DNA from: Selaginella moellendorffii
Lineage: Eukaryota; Streptophyta; Lycopodiopsida; Selaginellales; Selaginellaceae
Length of the DNA stretch: 45,663 bases
Reading direction: 5' to 3'
Assembly (NCBI RefSeq): GCF_000143415.4
Contig: NW_003314331.1
Coordinates: 835,215 to 880,877 of the forward strand
Both the position numbers and the translations under genes were made by a program. Within the stretch, counting starts at the first letter, position 1, and each line of letters begins with the position of its first letter. This document shows, piece after piece, positions 9,755 through 22,292 of the stretch. The notes under the pieces were generated by a model, which was not told where the DNA came from, ran no database searches, and saw nothing but the letters and a program-made list of their open reading frames with translations.

Positions 9755-10335
9755 CCTTTCAGAGATGTCAATGTCCACATTGACTATTGACTCAAAACCA
9801 CCTACTGAGTTAAAGGGAATTAACACCTCCATTTCTGCACTAAATTTACCAATCCTTCCATTATGTAGGTCAGTTATTTCATGTGAGGCAACTAATCATC
9901 CACCCGTACCGTAGTCCTACAGTGGATACCTTCGTCCGTGGATACTCCACATTCACCCTTCCCCCCTTTAGAGATGTCAATGTCCTTATTGACTATTGAC
10001 TCAGAACCCCTACTGAACTAAGGGGAATCAGCACTTCCATTTCCACACTAAATTTACCAATCCTTCCATTGTATAGATTAGCTATTCCATGTAAGGCAAC
10101 TAATCATCCACCCGTACTGTAATCTTATGGTAGATACCTTCATTCGTGGATACTTCACACTCACCCCCATGTGAGGCAACTAGTCATCCACTCGTACCAT
10201 AGTCCCACAGTGGATACTTTTGTCCGTGGATACTCCACACTCACCCCCCTTCAAAGAGGACATTGGGCAACTAATCATCCACTCATACTGTAGTTCCACA
10301 GTGGATACTTTTGTCCGTGAATACTCCACACTCTA
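9755..10335. repeat. ~205-bp tandem repeat with two truncated extra units
   Basis: Two full units (about 9755-9960 and 9961-10166) begin near agagatgtcaatgtcc and end near gtggatactccac. Two shorter units of about 80-85 bp follow (about 10167-10247 and 10248-10333), holding only the 3' part, which starts near ggcaactaatcatccac. Each unit end contains an internal inverted motif around gtggatac. Units differ by scattered substitutions, so the array is old. Confidence 0.7.
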
Positions 10336-11164
10336 GTATGCAATAACATGCTTTATATAAGTATAAAATTAGTATTTATTAGTGTAAAAGATAATTTAGT
10401 TTTTAAATGTGAAAAATGCATGATTTATAAAACTTAAAACAACTCCATAATACTATAAAGATTTGAATAAAGAGAATGAAACTATATTGTTTTGATAGTT
10501 CAATAAAAATCCATGGTTGATCAAAAAATTTATTATAAACTAATTCTTCCTACTAGGCATCATTAAGAGTAGCTAAAAATAAATTCAGAGAGTAGTTTTT
10601 GTAAAATATTGTTTTCTATAAAAAATAAAAACAAAAATTCTCCTCAATTACCATTCTATTCATTTACTTAGATCATAGGTGTCATACTATAAATGTAGCC
10701 ATAAAAAATTGTTAGCATCCAAAATTTGATAGTGACCATAAAATATAATTCACACATATAAATTTCAAATTGTGAATGACAATAATAAGTGACTTTTGGT
10801 TAGGGAGATTAGTCTATCATGTCATATGGCAGATTTTGGCAAGAATCTTGAATCATTTCCATGCAATCAACATAACCTTCTTAATATATCAATATAAAAT
10901 TATTTCAAGTATAATTCTGAAATATATAAATATGAACGTTAAAGATAACAAGTATAGGAGTTTATTTCATCAGCAGAAGTTAGTTAGAGTTGAATGGCCA
11001 ATGGAAACCTTACTACCTCTTATCTCCTCAGCCTGCACAGCCACTTCCATATCCCTTCCATCTATGTGAATGCTGCAAGCTTGAGCATGGAGATTACCAC
11101 TATGTCCTCATCTAGTGCACATCAGGACTAATAGTGTTGGTCTCACTGGAATAACAAGGCAGAA

Positions 11165-11385
11165 TCCACCATGCAGCGCTTCTAGCGCTGGAGCATGATC
11201 TCAACAACAATGCCCTCTCAGGCAAGATCCCTCCACAAATCTTAGCCAAGATCAATCTGTTCCCCTAGATGTTGATAATTTTACACTCTTGGTCCATTAT
11301 ATATGAGGAAATTGGAGAAGCATTCATTTAATAGACTCCACCACCCAAAACAAGGCTGCACATTCGTTTTAGAGGCAATCTCAAC
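11165..11385 (+). pseudogene. Decayed LRR receptor kinase ectodomain remnant
   Basis: Plus-strand reading near 11180-11262 gives LNNNALSGKIPPQILAKI, a typical plant LRR repeat. About 100 bp later FRGNLN, a stop codon, then CGV follows, resembling the FxGNxxLCG cap at the end of LRR ectodomains. Stops and frame changes separate the pieces, and no kinase domain is recognisable downstream. It is a relic inside the AT-rich island. Confidence 0.45.
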
Positions 11386-12289
11386 TAGTGTGGGGTATCT
11401 AAAGAAAATAATAGATGCCAACAACAGGTTTGAAATGTGAGTAAGGGTTTGTAGAGCTATTGTTGGAGGTTGCTGACTTGGTATAGGTGTTTATAACAAC
11501 ATTGTTCTTGTCACTGGAGAACAGTGATTCCAATGTTGGCGGCTGGCAATGCAAGAGACAAATAGCACAATCTACAATCTCCACTCTTGAGCCACACTCA
11601 AGAGAATGTGATCACTAATCAAGCCCTTTCAGTGGAGCATGTTGATTGGAAATAATTAACAAAATAAATTTAAGTTTAAGTTTTATTAGTGATCAAATGA
11701 TACACATTAGGCATCTAACCATTTGAGCATTGACTTGCTCTTATGAAAGCCAATATCATTATATGGGCAGAGAGATCAAGAGAAAACAAAATTGATCCAA
11801 AACAGCAAACCCTTCATTAGCCCCCCACTGGCTTAATAATCCAACAATGACCTATAAATGTCGTTTTACTATCTAGAGTAGCGAGCTAACAAAATATCCA
11901 GGTCCCCCTCGGCCGATGCCCTGAAGATCCGACACAAATCTTGGTTTTATTTACCCAGCCGACTATATACAGTTGGTTTAACGTGTATCGTGTTGAAGTT
12001 TGAGAAATTTGTTTGGCACAGTGGAATCAAATTTCAATCTAATAATAAAATGCATGTCCATGGGCCTCGCTACACGAAAGAATTGGAAAGTATCACGGCC
12101 AAGAGAGAAAATTATCACTCCTCCTCGATCTTTAGTTGATACAAAGGGCCAGTCGTCCGATTGACTCCTCCGTGAATCCAGGCCGACAGACACATCCCTG
12201 GCCCCTTGGCGCCAAGAGAAGGCCATCACATTGGAATGGAAGCCTTCGTTCTCTACGAAGAAAGCATGTGAGCGTTGGCAACGAATATT

Positions 12290-12371
12290 CTCTCGTGGTT
12301 TGTCCTGGGTATATATTACCTGTGAGGACCTCTCCCCCATTTTTCGTCTAGGGTTCTAGCTAGAAGCTCCA
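12290..12371 (+). promoter_or_regulatory. G6PDH core promoter and leader
   Basis: A TATA-like element (tatatatta, about 12310-12318) lies about 60 bp ahead of the ATG at 12372. This is suitable for a transcription start around 12340 with a short 5' leader. The calling is by motif and position only. Confidence 0.45.
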
Positions 12372-14571
12372 ATGGCGATGGCGGGCGCCGGCGCCGCCTC
12401 TTATTTCTGTGGGCAAGCTGCTGCTACATTCTCGTCCGGATCGGGATCGTGCCGCTCCGCAGCGGTAATCGGCCGCAGGAATTCGTTTCGCGAGGTGATT
12501 TTCAGCTCCGGGAGCAAGCATCGCATGGCATGCGCGGTTCTCGAGGCCAAGCGCGTACCGATCCCTTCAATTCCTTCGATCGAGGCCCCAAAGGAGGTTT
12601 CCAGCGGCGATGGAGCGATACAAGGTGTTCCAGAGCAAGGATCAACAGTGAGCATCACTGTTGTCGGTGCCTCCGGTGATCTAGCCAAGAAGAAAATTTT
12701 CCCCGCCCTGTTTGCGCTTTTCTACGAAGGGTGCCTGCCACAGGTTTGTCCGTGTGTGGTTTCTTTTCCACCTGACTGAAAGACCAATGTTTCTCAGCAC
12801 TTCACGATTTTTGGATATGCTCGGAGCAAGATGAGCGATGCCGAGCTGAGAGCTATGATCAGTGCTACTTTGACATGCAGGATTGATAAAAGGTAATCAC
12901 AGCTCTTTAGCGGCCATAACTTAGTAAGCTATCTTTACAGGGAGAACTGCAGTGAAAAGATTAATCAGTTTTTAAAGCGTTGTTTCTATCAGTCCGGGCA
13001 GTATAACTCGGAGGACAACTTCTCCGAGCTGGATAAGAAATTAAAAGATCACGAGGTATGTCAGTGGTTTACTTGTTCATGGCTAAAGAACTTTGTGTAC
13101 AGGGTGGAAAAGTCGCAAACAGAATGTTTTATCTCTCCGTTCCACCCAATGTTTTCATTGACGTCGCAAGGTGTGCCAGTCGCTCTGCATCGTCCTCCAA
13201 AGGTTGGACTCGTGTGATTGTCGAAAAACCATTCGGTCGGGATTCCGAGTCGTCTGGCGAGCTTACTAGCGGGCTCAAAGAGTTTCTCACTGAAGAGCAG
13301 ATATACAGGTACCTCTAACTCAGTCGATGTAGATTATGTCCAAACATCTTTCTATTTCAGAATTGATCACTACCTGGGCAAGGAGCTCGTAGAGAACTTG
13401 TCAATTTTGAGATTCTCGAATCTTGTTTTTGAACCTCTCTGGTCGAGGCAGTACATCAGAAATGTGCAGCTTATTTTCTCCGAGGACTTTGGAACAGAAG
13501 GAAGAGGCGGGTACGTGAAAAGATTTACTTTGTCCTTTTCGTTTTGTGAAAACCATTTGAATCTGTTTTGAAAATGTCCTAGGTACTTCGACAACTATGG
13601 TATTATCCGTGATATCATGCAAAATCACCTCCTTCAGATCTTAGCTTTGTTTGCAATGGAGCCTCCTGTTAGCTTAGACGCCGAGGACATTAGGAACGAG
13701 AAGGTATTGCTACTAGGTACTGTCGAAGTGCGTGCTAACATGTTCGTGCAGGTGAAGGTGTTGCGATCAATGAGGAAATTGCAGCTGGAAGATGTTGTTG
13801 TTGGTCAATACAAGAGCCACATCAAAGGAGGCGTGCACTATCCTGGCTACACAGACGACAAGACCGTACCGAATAACAGTCTCACACCAACATTTGCAGC
13901 AGCGGCGCTTTTTGTAGACAATGCCCGGTGGGACGGCGTACCGTTTCTCATGAAGGCTGGCAAGGCCTTGCACAATAAGCTGTATGTTTCTTTATGCTTT
14001 TCGGTCTCTCTCTCGTGCTTGCATTATCTGGAGCTTACTGCTACTTAAATCTCGCCTTGCAGAGCGGAGATCAGGGTACAATTCAGGCACGTACCTGGAA
14101 ACCTTTACAAAAGAAGCTTTGGCATGGATCTCGATCAAGCCACCAACGAACTTGTAATCCGGGTACAGCCGGACGAAGCAGTGTACCTCAAGATCAACAA
14201 CAAAGTTCCCGGCTTGGGGATGCGGCTGGACCGAAGCAATCTCAACTTGCTTTACTCGGACAGGTGATATAGATTTCGATCTCTCTCTCACCAATGCATT
14301 CTTCCACAGGTACTCGCGAGAGATCCCAGACGCGTACGAGAGACTGCTGCTCGACGCCATTGAAGGTGAGCGCAGGCTTTTCATACGCAGTGATGAGCTC
14401 GACGCAGCATGGGCCATCTTCACTCCACTCCTCAAAGAGCTTGAGGAGAGGAAGATCTCCCCGGAGCTCTATCCTTATGGGAGCCGGGGCCCGGTGGGAG
14501 CTCATTACTTAGCGGCCAAGTATAACGTAAGATGGGGAGATATGAGCTCGTCCGAGCACTCCAAGTCGTGA
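12372..14571 (+). CDS. G6PD: Glucose-6-phosphate 1-dehydrogenase, plastid type
   Basis: Oxidises glucose 6-phosphate with NADP+ to 6-phosphogluconolactone, the entry step of the oxidative pentose phosphate pathway. Nine exons: 12372-12743, 12798-12892, 12941-13055, 13103-13308, 13361-13510, 13583-13703, 13752-13981, 14063-14263, 14310-14571. All junctions are GT-AG and in phase, giving about 583 aa. The Ser/Arg-rich first ~70 residues look like a transit peptide, which fits the length. The dinucleotide-binding motif [10 protein letters not shown] is in exon 1. The conserved EKPFGRD motif is in exon 4. The substrate-binding signature RIDHYLGKE is formed across the exon 4/5 junction. The C-terminal region ([21 protein letters not shown] and following) is complete. 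Cysteines near the N-terminus could allow redox control, but this was not tested. Confidence 0.93.
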
Positions 14572-16370
14572 GTGCTCGATCGATCGAGCGCAAACCAAGG
14601 AAAGTTTTGTACAGGGTCTCCTTCGGCTACGAAATAACTTTGGAGTTCCAGAGCGATCGATTCAATCGGCTATCCGGGTTTGGAGAGGAAAGAGATGAGA
14701 CAATGGAAAGTTTCTTGACACAAAGAATGGTATTGGCTAAAGGACGAAGAAGAAGAACAAAAGAATTCCAATAAAAGAGAGATTTTTCTTTCTTTCTATG
14801 GTTTGGTTGCTTCCGCTATGAATGCAAATGTCCGCAGCAACATTATGATGTGCCAGGTGCTCAAATTCTTATTGGCCAGATCTACGGCTGGTCCAAAAGT
14901 ACTTGCGTACGGATAGACTATGTACGGCATGTAAACCTCAGTGGTTTTTGAGGAGCCCTAATCCCGGGGATTTTGTTCTTCTTGAATCGGTGGGTTGCCG
15001 CGAGCGATCGGCTCGATTTCTCGCTCGCTTTCTCCTCTCTGTTAGGTAAGAGCTGCGCCGGATCGTAATGGACATTAATCGCGCGAGCGCTTGGAAATTT
15101 ATGGCCGCTCATGATTCAGGCAACCATTTCTTTCTGCGATCATGAATCTTTGATGAGCGGCGTTCCATCCGGCGGGCCGCATTCTCTTCTCTGGCTTCAG
15201 AGGTTCGTAGCGATCTAGCTATCCCTAATCTAATCGGGTTTTCTCGCTGGAAATCTCGCCAGGATTTGATCGAGTCTTCGTCGATCGATCCGGCTGCAAG
15301 GCAGAAGAAATATTTGTTTGGCCGCTGCGTATGTAAGTCTGTCGCTTGCCTGCACATTCTTTGTTTGTTCTTGGCATTTTCTTTGATGCGTCATTGTCCC
15401 TGCCATCGTTTACGCGCTAAACTAACTCCTTTCCTTAACAATCCAGCCGATCGAGCATCGGCAGTGACGCTTTATCCCTGGCATTCTTTCTAGCACACAC
15501 TCTTGGGTGCGTTTTCACCATTCAGTCTCCAGCGAGGTTCTCTCTTTTCCTTCCTTTTTTATCTTTTGAGCCCTCCAGCAAGATTAGTGTGTCCTGCCAG
15601 TCTAGTGTCTTTCCTCTGATCGATTCTGTGAGCTTTCATTTTCATTCTCAATCCTTTAGGAATTTTTTTTTTCCTCTTCGAGAGAACAGTTTTTCCGATT
15701 TGTGAGTTTATTTTTTTCTTCATTTTCAGTCCTGTACTTTGCCGTGAGAAGCGTTTTGAGTCTTTCTCAAATCTTACCTTACTGCTTTGGATTCGATACT
15801 ATATTACTGTCGAAGGTCATGTGCGTATGAGTCGGGTTTGTGTGTGATTTTTTTTAAGTGTGTGAATAGTTTCTATTCCAATCGCTTTATTGACGGAGGA
15901 GCCAGTCGCTGTCGACCGACTCCTGCGGTGGCCCCTCGCTGTAGGGTGTAACATCTCTTTTCCTCACCTTACTTTCTCTCTCACTCGTTGTTTGGGTTGC
16001 CCTTGAGCGTCCCTTGTGGGCTCTTCTCCCTTACTGCGCTAGCATTCTAATCTGCATTGCTACTGTGCTTGGATCCCTGGAGCAGGACATGGACCGGCGA
16101 CCCTCTACGCTCTGGAGCTCGCAGATTTTTCCCTGAGGTGAAGTTAGGCAGCAGGAAATCCGGGATCCATACTGGAGGCTCCTCGGTAAGAACAGTGATC
16201 TGCTGTCCGGAGGTTTAAAATGCTGCCGCTGCTTATTTTTTTTATCTCAGGTGAAACTCAGGACTGGATAGGAGAGAGCTAGGCATTTGGATCTATGTGA
16301 GGATTATGGGAAAAGGCCGGGCTTGGTAGATGCGGTGTTGGGTGCTCCGTGCATTGTTGTTCCCTTCGCC
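14572..16370. other. G6PDH-CLASP spacer with CLASP 5' leader
   Basis: No coding frame is recognised. The distal part is T- and pyrimidine-rich (about 15500-16080), like a plant leader or promoter. A likely 5'-UTR intron runs 16186-16250 (donor ctcg/gtaag, acceptor tttatctcag/gtg). An upstream in-frame ATG at 16287 would add 28 residues to CLASP, but those residues do not resemble the family. Confidence 0.4.
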
Positions 16371-19300
16371 ATGGAGGAAGCACTTACGCAGGTGCAGGCA
16401 AAAGACACCAAGGAAAGGATGGCTGGAGTGGAGATGCTCCAGACTTTACTTGAGCAGCGTAGGAAAGGGCTTTCAGCTAGCGAAGTAGGGAGCATAGTGG
16501 ATGCAACCAGGGGACTGCTCACGGATAACAACTTCAGGGTTTGCCAAGGGGCTCTCCAGGTTCTTGCATCGGCGTCAGCACTAGCAGGCGAGCATCTTAA
16601 AGTTCACTTTAACGTTCTTGTCCCGGCCATCGTGGAGTGCCTCGGGGATGCCAAACAACCGGTCCGTGATGCGGCTAATCGGCTTATACTGGCACTCATG
16701 GAGGCAAGTTTCTTGTTCTCGCTTCGTTGGAAATGTGGATCTGATATGTATGGCTTCTTCACTCCGTGCAGATATCATCTCCAACTATTATAGTTGAGAG
16801 AGCGGGAAGCACGGCTTGGACTCACAGAAACTGGAGAGTTCGAGAAGAGTTTATGCGAACAATGGCATCAGCCGTGAGCCTCTTTTCGGCGAAGGAGATC
16901 ACATTGCAACGCTTCATTCTTCCTTCCGTAAGCGCACTTTGTTTTGTGCTACACCTGATGTTCGTATCAATCTTTGGCAGGCCTTGCAATTGTTGAGCGA
17001 TCCCAACAGCGCAGTGAGGGAAGCTTCTATGTTGTGTTTGGAGGTGCCAGTTTCTTTTCTGCATAATGGAGTGTAACTGAAGGTTTTGCCAGGAAATGCA
17101 TCGTCAGGTTGGATCACAGTTTCGCGACGAGCTCCAGCGTCAGCCTATACAGCCGGCACAGGTGTTGTCGCTATCGATGAAATTTCTGCGATGCTGACTT
17201 TGGATGCAGATGACAGAAATTATCTCGAAGCTTGAAAGGATGGATTCAAAGTCTCGTCCCTTCGAAAGCTTAGCCAGGCAAGGTGGCGCAGACAACAACA
17301 AACCAATGACTAGTCCCTCTGGAAGTTTTAAAAGGCAGAGTCCGAGAGGAAAGCCCGCACCTTTAGATGTTCCGTCATATTCAGGCAAGCATTCTTTTTC
17401 ATCTCTCGCGTATTTTAACTGTTATATCTATGAATGCAGGCGAGGTCGACTCTCCCGAACAACCCGTGGATCCTATTAAAGTGTATTCAGAAAGGGAGCT
17501 AGTGAGGGAGATGGAAAAGATCTGTTCCACGTTGACGCAGGACCAGGATTGGTCTGTAAGAATGGCTGCACTACAAAGGGTTGAAGGGCTTGTCTACGGA
17601 GGTACATACGTTTTCTTGTGGTTACTTCGCACAAGTTTTAACGTTTTGTACATTTGTAGGGGCTACTGATTTCCAGTCTTTCCCTTCCTTGCTGAAGCAA
17701 TTAACTCCCCCTCTAAATGTCCAGCTTTCTGATCGGCGCTCTAGTATCGTCAAGCAGGTTGGTTCCGAACTTTTTTCTTTTGTGCCTTACTGACCGAATG
17801 TAAAACTTCCAGGCTTGCCATCTCTTGAATATTTTGTCTAGAGAATTATTATCTGATTTCGAGGCATGCGCAGAGTCCTTCATACCTGTACGTGGTTTTG
17901 ATGTTCTTTATTCTTTGACTTATCTTCACGTTGTCAAACAGATGCTATTTAAGCTCGTTGTTATTACTGTTCAAGTTATTGCCGAGTCAGCCGATAATTG
18001 TATAAAAACGGTGTGTCATGCAATTACGTGTCCAAATTCTCATAACTCGCTTTTACAGATTCTGCGTAATTGTCGAGTTTCGCGAATGCTTCCGCGAATT
18101 GTTGATATTGCAAAAAATGACCGCAGTGGTGTCTTGAGAGCAAGGTACAGTTTAGCTCTTTCAACTAAATAATGAAGATAACAATGTGTGATATTACTTA
18201 GATGTTGTGAATACGCTCTTTTGATACTAGAACAGTGGCCGGATACTCCAGAAATCCAACGTTCAGCCGAACTTTATGAAGATCTTATCAAATGCTGTGT
18301 TGTAGATGCTATGAGCGAGGTAACTTTCGCTAATATGTGAAAGAAACAAATGAATCAAACTCGTTGTATCCAGGTACGCTCAACGGCAAGATCATGTTAT
18401 CGACTTTTTGCTAAGACGTGGCCTGAACGATCCCAAAAACTTTTCTTCTCTTTTGATCCGGCTATTCAGCGTGTAAGTAACTTACATGGTTTATTCTTCT
18501 AAATGGACGTTTTCATTTTGTTTCACAAGCTTATAAACGACGAAGAAAGAGGATTTCATAAACGATACTCGTCTCCAGCATCGCGCACCAGGGGTAACCC
18601 GTTGAGGGCCTCATTGACTGTCGTCTCAAAGTCAACCCCTGTTACTCCCCAGACAGTTCCTATTATCGCAATGGACAGACGTGCGAGTTTCTCGTCGGGT
18701 GGAGCTCATTCGAGAACGAGCGAGCAAGAGAGAAGCTTAGAAAGCATTTTACAAGCAAGCCAACAGCGGGTAAACGCAATAGAGACGATGCTGAGGGGCG
18801 TTGATATATCTGACGTGAAAGGTCCTCTATCTAAGGCTACCGCCAAAGGTACGATATCTTGCTTCTTTTACTTTGTACTGCATAACGTTCCTCTTTTCGC
18901 AACAGCAAGCCCCAAGGCTGTGGATTTACCATCCTCTCGTGATCCACCTTTTCCGGCTTCAGCGTCGTCTGCCGTGGGAGGCAGTACTACAGTTTCTAGC
19001 GCTTACACTGGCGATCTCTACGGTACTGCACCTGGAGCTTTGTTATCTCCTCAACGCATGCTTTCTGACACGAAAAGAGGCATGGTCTACAACGGTTTGA
19101 GTCAAGACAGTGATCGGGTTAATGCGAGGGTATCAGTCATGGACAGATTCAACTGGAGCAGCTCTAGCTTGATGACTGAAAGCAGGGAAGGTAAGCGGAC
19201 TCCAAGGGGTGATAACCAAGGTGGAGTTCCAGGATTCCAGAGACCACTTCTTAGAAACAGCAGCTCGGGGAGGTCGCCGTCTGCCACTAGAAGCCATGGT

Positions 19301-21777
19301 GATACTATGCAGGGGTCCTACGAAGCGTTTAGCAGTAACGGGTCCACAATACAACTCCACGAAGTTCTTGGAGAAGGCCTTAGTCCCAATGCCGACTGGT
19401 CGGCACGGGTTGGCGCTTTTACTTTCATCAGGGATCTGCTTCAGAACGGCATAAAGGGACTACAGGAAATAACGCAGAGCTTTGAGAAGATTATGAAGCT
19501 CTTCTTTGCACACTTGGACGATCCACATCACAAAGTTGCGCAGGCAGCTCTGACAACCTTGAATGAGCTCGTTCCAGTTTGCAGAAAACCGTTTGAGTCG
19601 TACTTGGAGCGCATTTTACCTCACGTCTTCTCCAGATTGGTCGACCCGAAGGAAATCATACGGCAGCTCAGTGCATCAGTTCTTGAGACGGTTGGCACGA
19701 CTTACACCATTGAGTCGTTGCTCCCTGCTTTGTTGCGATCCCTCGACGAGCAGCGGTCACTTAAGGCCAAAGTCGCTATCATCGAATTTGCCAACAATGC
19801 ACTCAGTAAGCTCACGCTCTCAGGGGAAATACCAGGTGGTAGTGGACTGATGAGGTTGTGGCTGGCAAAGATTGCTCCTCTAGTGAACGATAAAAACCCG
19901 AAGCTTAAGGATATTGCTGTCAACAGTCTTATAGCAGTTTATACTCACTACGATTCCGGCGCAGTCCTGAACTTCATTCTCAACTTATCCATCGAAGAGC
20001 AAGCCAGCTTACGTCGTGCATTGAAACAGTACACTCCTCGCATAGAAGTGGACCTCGTCGCAGTTCTGCAAAGCAAGCATCAACGAGGGAAGAAGTCAGG
20101 CAATGATCAAAATGACTACTCTACCATGTCCGTCGATGGTGGAGGTCGAGCCTACTCGACCTTGATGAGAAGCCAGCCGCCTGGAAGCTATTCTTCCGGA
20201 TCCATAAACAGCGACTCTGGTAGAAAGTGGAGCTCCATGCAGGCCGACTCAGTGCAGTATAACGCCAGAATGAACGGTCAGTCCAAAGAAAATGATGCGA
20301 GCGCCATCAGCTCAAACAACTTCAGGAGCGTGTCGAGTATCGAGGACGTTTCCCAGTTTAAGAAGGCCGGATTGCGAAGTTCTGGAGATAAGCTCGATAG
20401 AATGTCCCAAACACGCAGACTGAGCACCGAGGACCTGAGGAATATGGTCGACAGTATTGAACATAATAAGACTGACGAGACTAGTTTGGAAAAGCGTCAA
20501 CAGAAAAATGAGGCAGACGAAGCATACAAACAGTTCTTTTCTCAGGAGTCTAGCAAGGTACCTCTAGCGGAAGAAGTCAAGCCTTCGGAGGCAAACGGAT
20601 CAAGTTTCGACGATCTTCCGAGTATTCCATCGCTGCTTATACAGGTATTGAGACTGAAGATGTTTTCTAAACATGATGTTGATGATATTTCGTGCAGATG
20701 TCTAATGTGGAGGATTCAAGTAAACGATCAGGCGCTCTCGAAGATTTTCTCGCGATATTTCGTAAAGCCGATGCTAGCAGCTGGTCACAGGTGAGAAGGT
20801 TACTCTCTACCAAGCTGAATTCTGAAATATGGTTTTTGCAGTATTTTAACCAGATCCTCACGGCTGTTCTCGAAGCACTTGATGATCCGAATAATGCCAT
20901 TCGCGAGCTTGCTTTATCCGTTATCTTCGAAATGCTAAATAATCAGGTTTGTTTCCTCTGATTTTCTCGAGATTCCCATTCACCAGTTTCTTCAGAGAGC
21001 GATGATGGAAGAACCAACAGAGCTGCTGGTAGAGAAACTTCTGCATGCAAGCAAAGACCAGACGCCAAAGGTAGGCAAACCTTAATGGGAACGATGGCCA
21101 AGTTCGAGCTGTTCTTTTGTTTGCACAGGTTGCTGCTGGGGCAGACGCGTGCCTGACCGTTGTACTTAAAGAATTCGATGCCTATCGCTGCCTCTCGGTA
21201 AGCCCACAGCACTTTTGGCAATGGATAACAAGCCTGCTGCTGCCGCAGGTTGTTGTTCCTCTTCTCGTGAACGAAGACGTGAGAACCTTGATTACTTGTA
21301 TAAGCTGCCTAACTAAGGTACGAAGGAGAAAACGAGCATTGGGATAACATGTGTTTTGTTTCTCTTTCAGCTTGTATCCCGTCTTCCACAACAAGAGCTC
21401 ATGGAGCAGCTACCGTCTTTCCTCCCGGCTCTCTTCGACGCGTTTGGCAACCAAAACGCCGACGTTCGCAAGGTCTGGGTTTAAAGTTCCTCCCTTTCGG
21501 TGCTTCTTATGATTTCTTCCACAGACTGTTGTCTTTTGCTTGGTGGACATCTACATCGCACTCGGAAAAGCATTCGTCCCGTATCTGAGCAGCCTCAGCA
21601 GCAACCAGTTACGGCTGGTCACGATTTACGCGAACAGAATCGCACAGGTATACTCAAACGCGTTTGTTTCATCACGTCGTGGAATCTAAAAGTAAAACTC
21701 GTCAGGCTCGTACTGGGACCCCTGTCGAGCAGCAGCAGCAGCAGCAGCAAGCGGCAGCGGCAACACCCACACAGTAA
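16371..21777 (+). CDS. CLASP: CLIP-associated protein (CLASP), TOG/HEAT-repeat microtubule regulator
   Basis: Binds and stabilises cortical microtubules, affecting division and cell expansion. Twenty-two exons: 16371-16703, 16772-16927, 16981-17043, 17093-17161, 17210-17384, 17440-17601, 17660-17757, 17813-17887, 17942-18010, 18059-18144, 18202-18319, 18374-18472, 18530-18848, 18906-20644, 20698-20790, 20842-20946, 20996-21070, 21129-21197, 21249-21317, 21371-21472, 21525-21647, 21706-21777. These give about 1,422 aa, the size of plant CLASP. The start MEEALTQVQAKDTKERM matches the family N-terminus. The N-terminal TOG array, central TOG block (ADWSARVGAFTFIRDLL onward), Ser/Arg-rich linker and C-terminal CLIP-binding helical domain are all visible. 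Introns 1 and 5 use GC donors. The protein ends in a polyQ/Ala tail. Confidence 0.93.
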
Positions 21778-21855
21778 CACACACAGGATTTTCGCGAGAG
21801 AAAGTTTACATAAATCCAGCAAAGTTTCTAGGTTCGTCGTTTTTCATTTTAGGAA

Positions 21856-22197
21856 GTGGGCATGAAGATCAGGAAGTTAATGGTGGTGGCGATGGTGGCG
21901 CTACTGTTACTCGCAGTAGAGCTAGAGGGAGTGGAAGAAGTGGGCGGGGAAAGGAGAGATCTTCGAAGCGGCGGAGGTGGGAGAGGACGAGGAGGATCAA
22001 GAGGTGGAGGATCCAGAGGAAGCGGTGGATCGAAAGGAGGAGAATCAAAAGGAGGATCGAGAGGAGGAAGGATTCCAAGGAGCCCAGTAATCGTAGCTGG
22101 TGGATCTCATCGCCACAGTGACGCTTCTCGGTGCTCCGCCACCGCCACTGCCACCGCCGCCACCGCCGCCATCGCCGCCGCTTTGGCTTTTCTGTAA
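21856..22197 (+). CDS. Small secreted glycine-rich protein
   Basis: A single open frame of 113 aa (a second Met at residue 3 is equally possible). The N-terminus is a clear signal peptide (KIRKLMVVAMVALLLLAVE), followed by an acidic stretch, then Gly/Ser/Arg repeats (GGSRGG, GSGGSKGG). The C-terminus is an Ala/Thr-rich hydrophobic tail ending AAALAFL that could act as a GPI-anchor signal after a Ser/Asp-rich site. The likely role is a cell-wall or surface glycine-rich protein. Only 78 bp separate it from the CLASP stop and 95 bp from the RCC1 start, so it may overlap neighbouring UTRs. Low-complexity DNA also opens frames on the other strand; I prefer this one for its signal peptide. Confidence 0.55.
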   Translation: MGMKIRKLMVVAMVALLLLAVELEGVEEVGGERRDLRSGGGGRGRGGSRGGGSRGSGGSKGGESKGGSRGGRIPRSPVIVAGGSHRHSDASRCSATATATAATAAIAAALAFL

Positions 22198-22292
22198 GGA
22201 CGTGGAATATGCTTCTTGTACATTTGGCATCTACTGTTTTGAGGCAAAACCTTTTTTTTTCGTGTTCTCCTTTAATTTAGGGTTCCTCGATA

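Larger units (their letters stand above)
8465..11950. other. AT-rich, gene-poor island
   Basis: Base composition changes abruptly to strongly AT-rich near 8465 and returns to the local norm near 11950. Long open frames vanish across this stretch. Inside are an inverted repeat (about 9095-9540), a tandem repeat array (about 9755-10335) and a decayed LRR fragment (about 11165-11385). I found no polymerase, integrase or transposase frame and no convincing long terminal repeats. It is probably an old, eroded repeat insertion or heterochromatic spacer. Confidence 0.6.

Noticed and set aside
9755-10335. CRISPR-like array
   Set aside because: Units are long, contiguous and diverged with no unique spacers, and the context is a plant nuclear genome.
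8465-11950. LTR retrotransposon
   Set aside because: No direct terminal repeats, primer-binding site, or gag/pol frames could be seen.
16287-16370. Upstream CLASP start at 16287
   Set aside because: The extra 28 residues do not resemble the family, whereas MEEALTQVQAKD at 16371 matches the known N-terminus.
21856-22230. Antisense open frames over the Gly-rich gene
   Set aside because: They arise from the low-complexity GGA/TCC sequence; only the plus-strand frame has a signal peptide.
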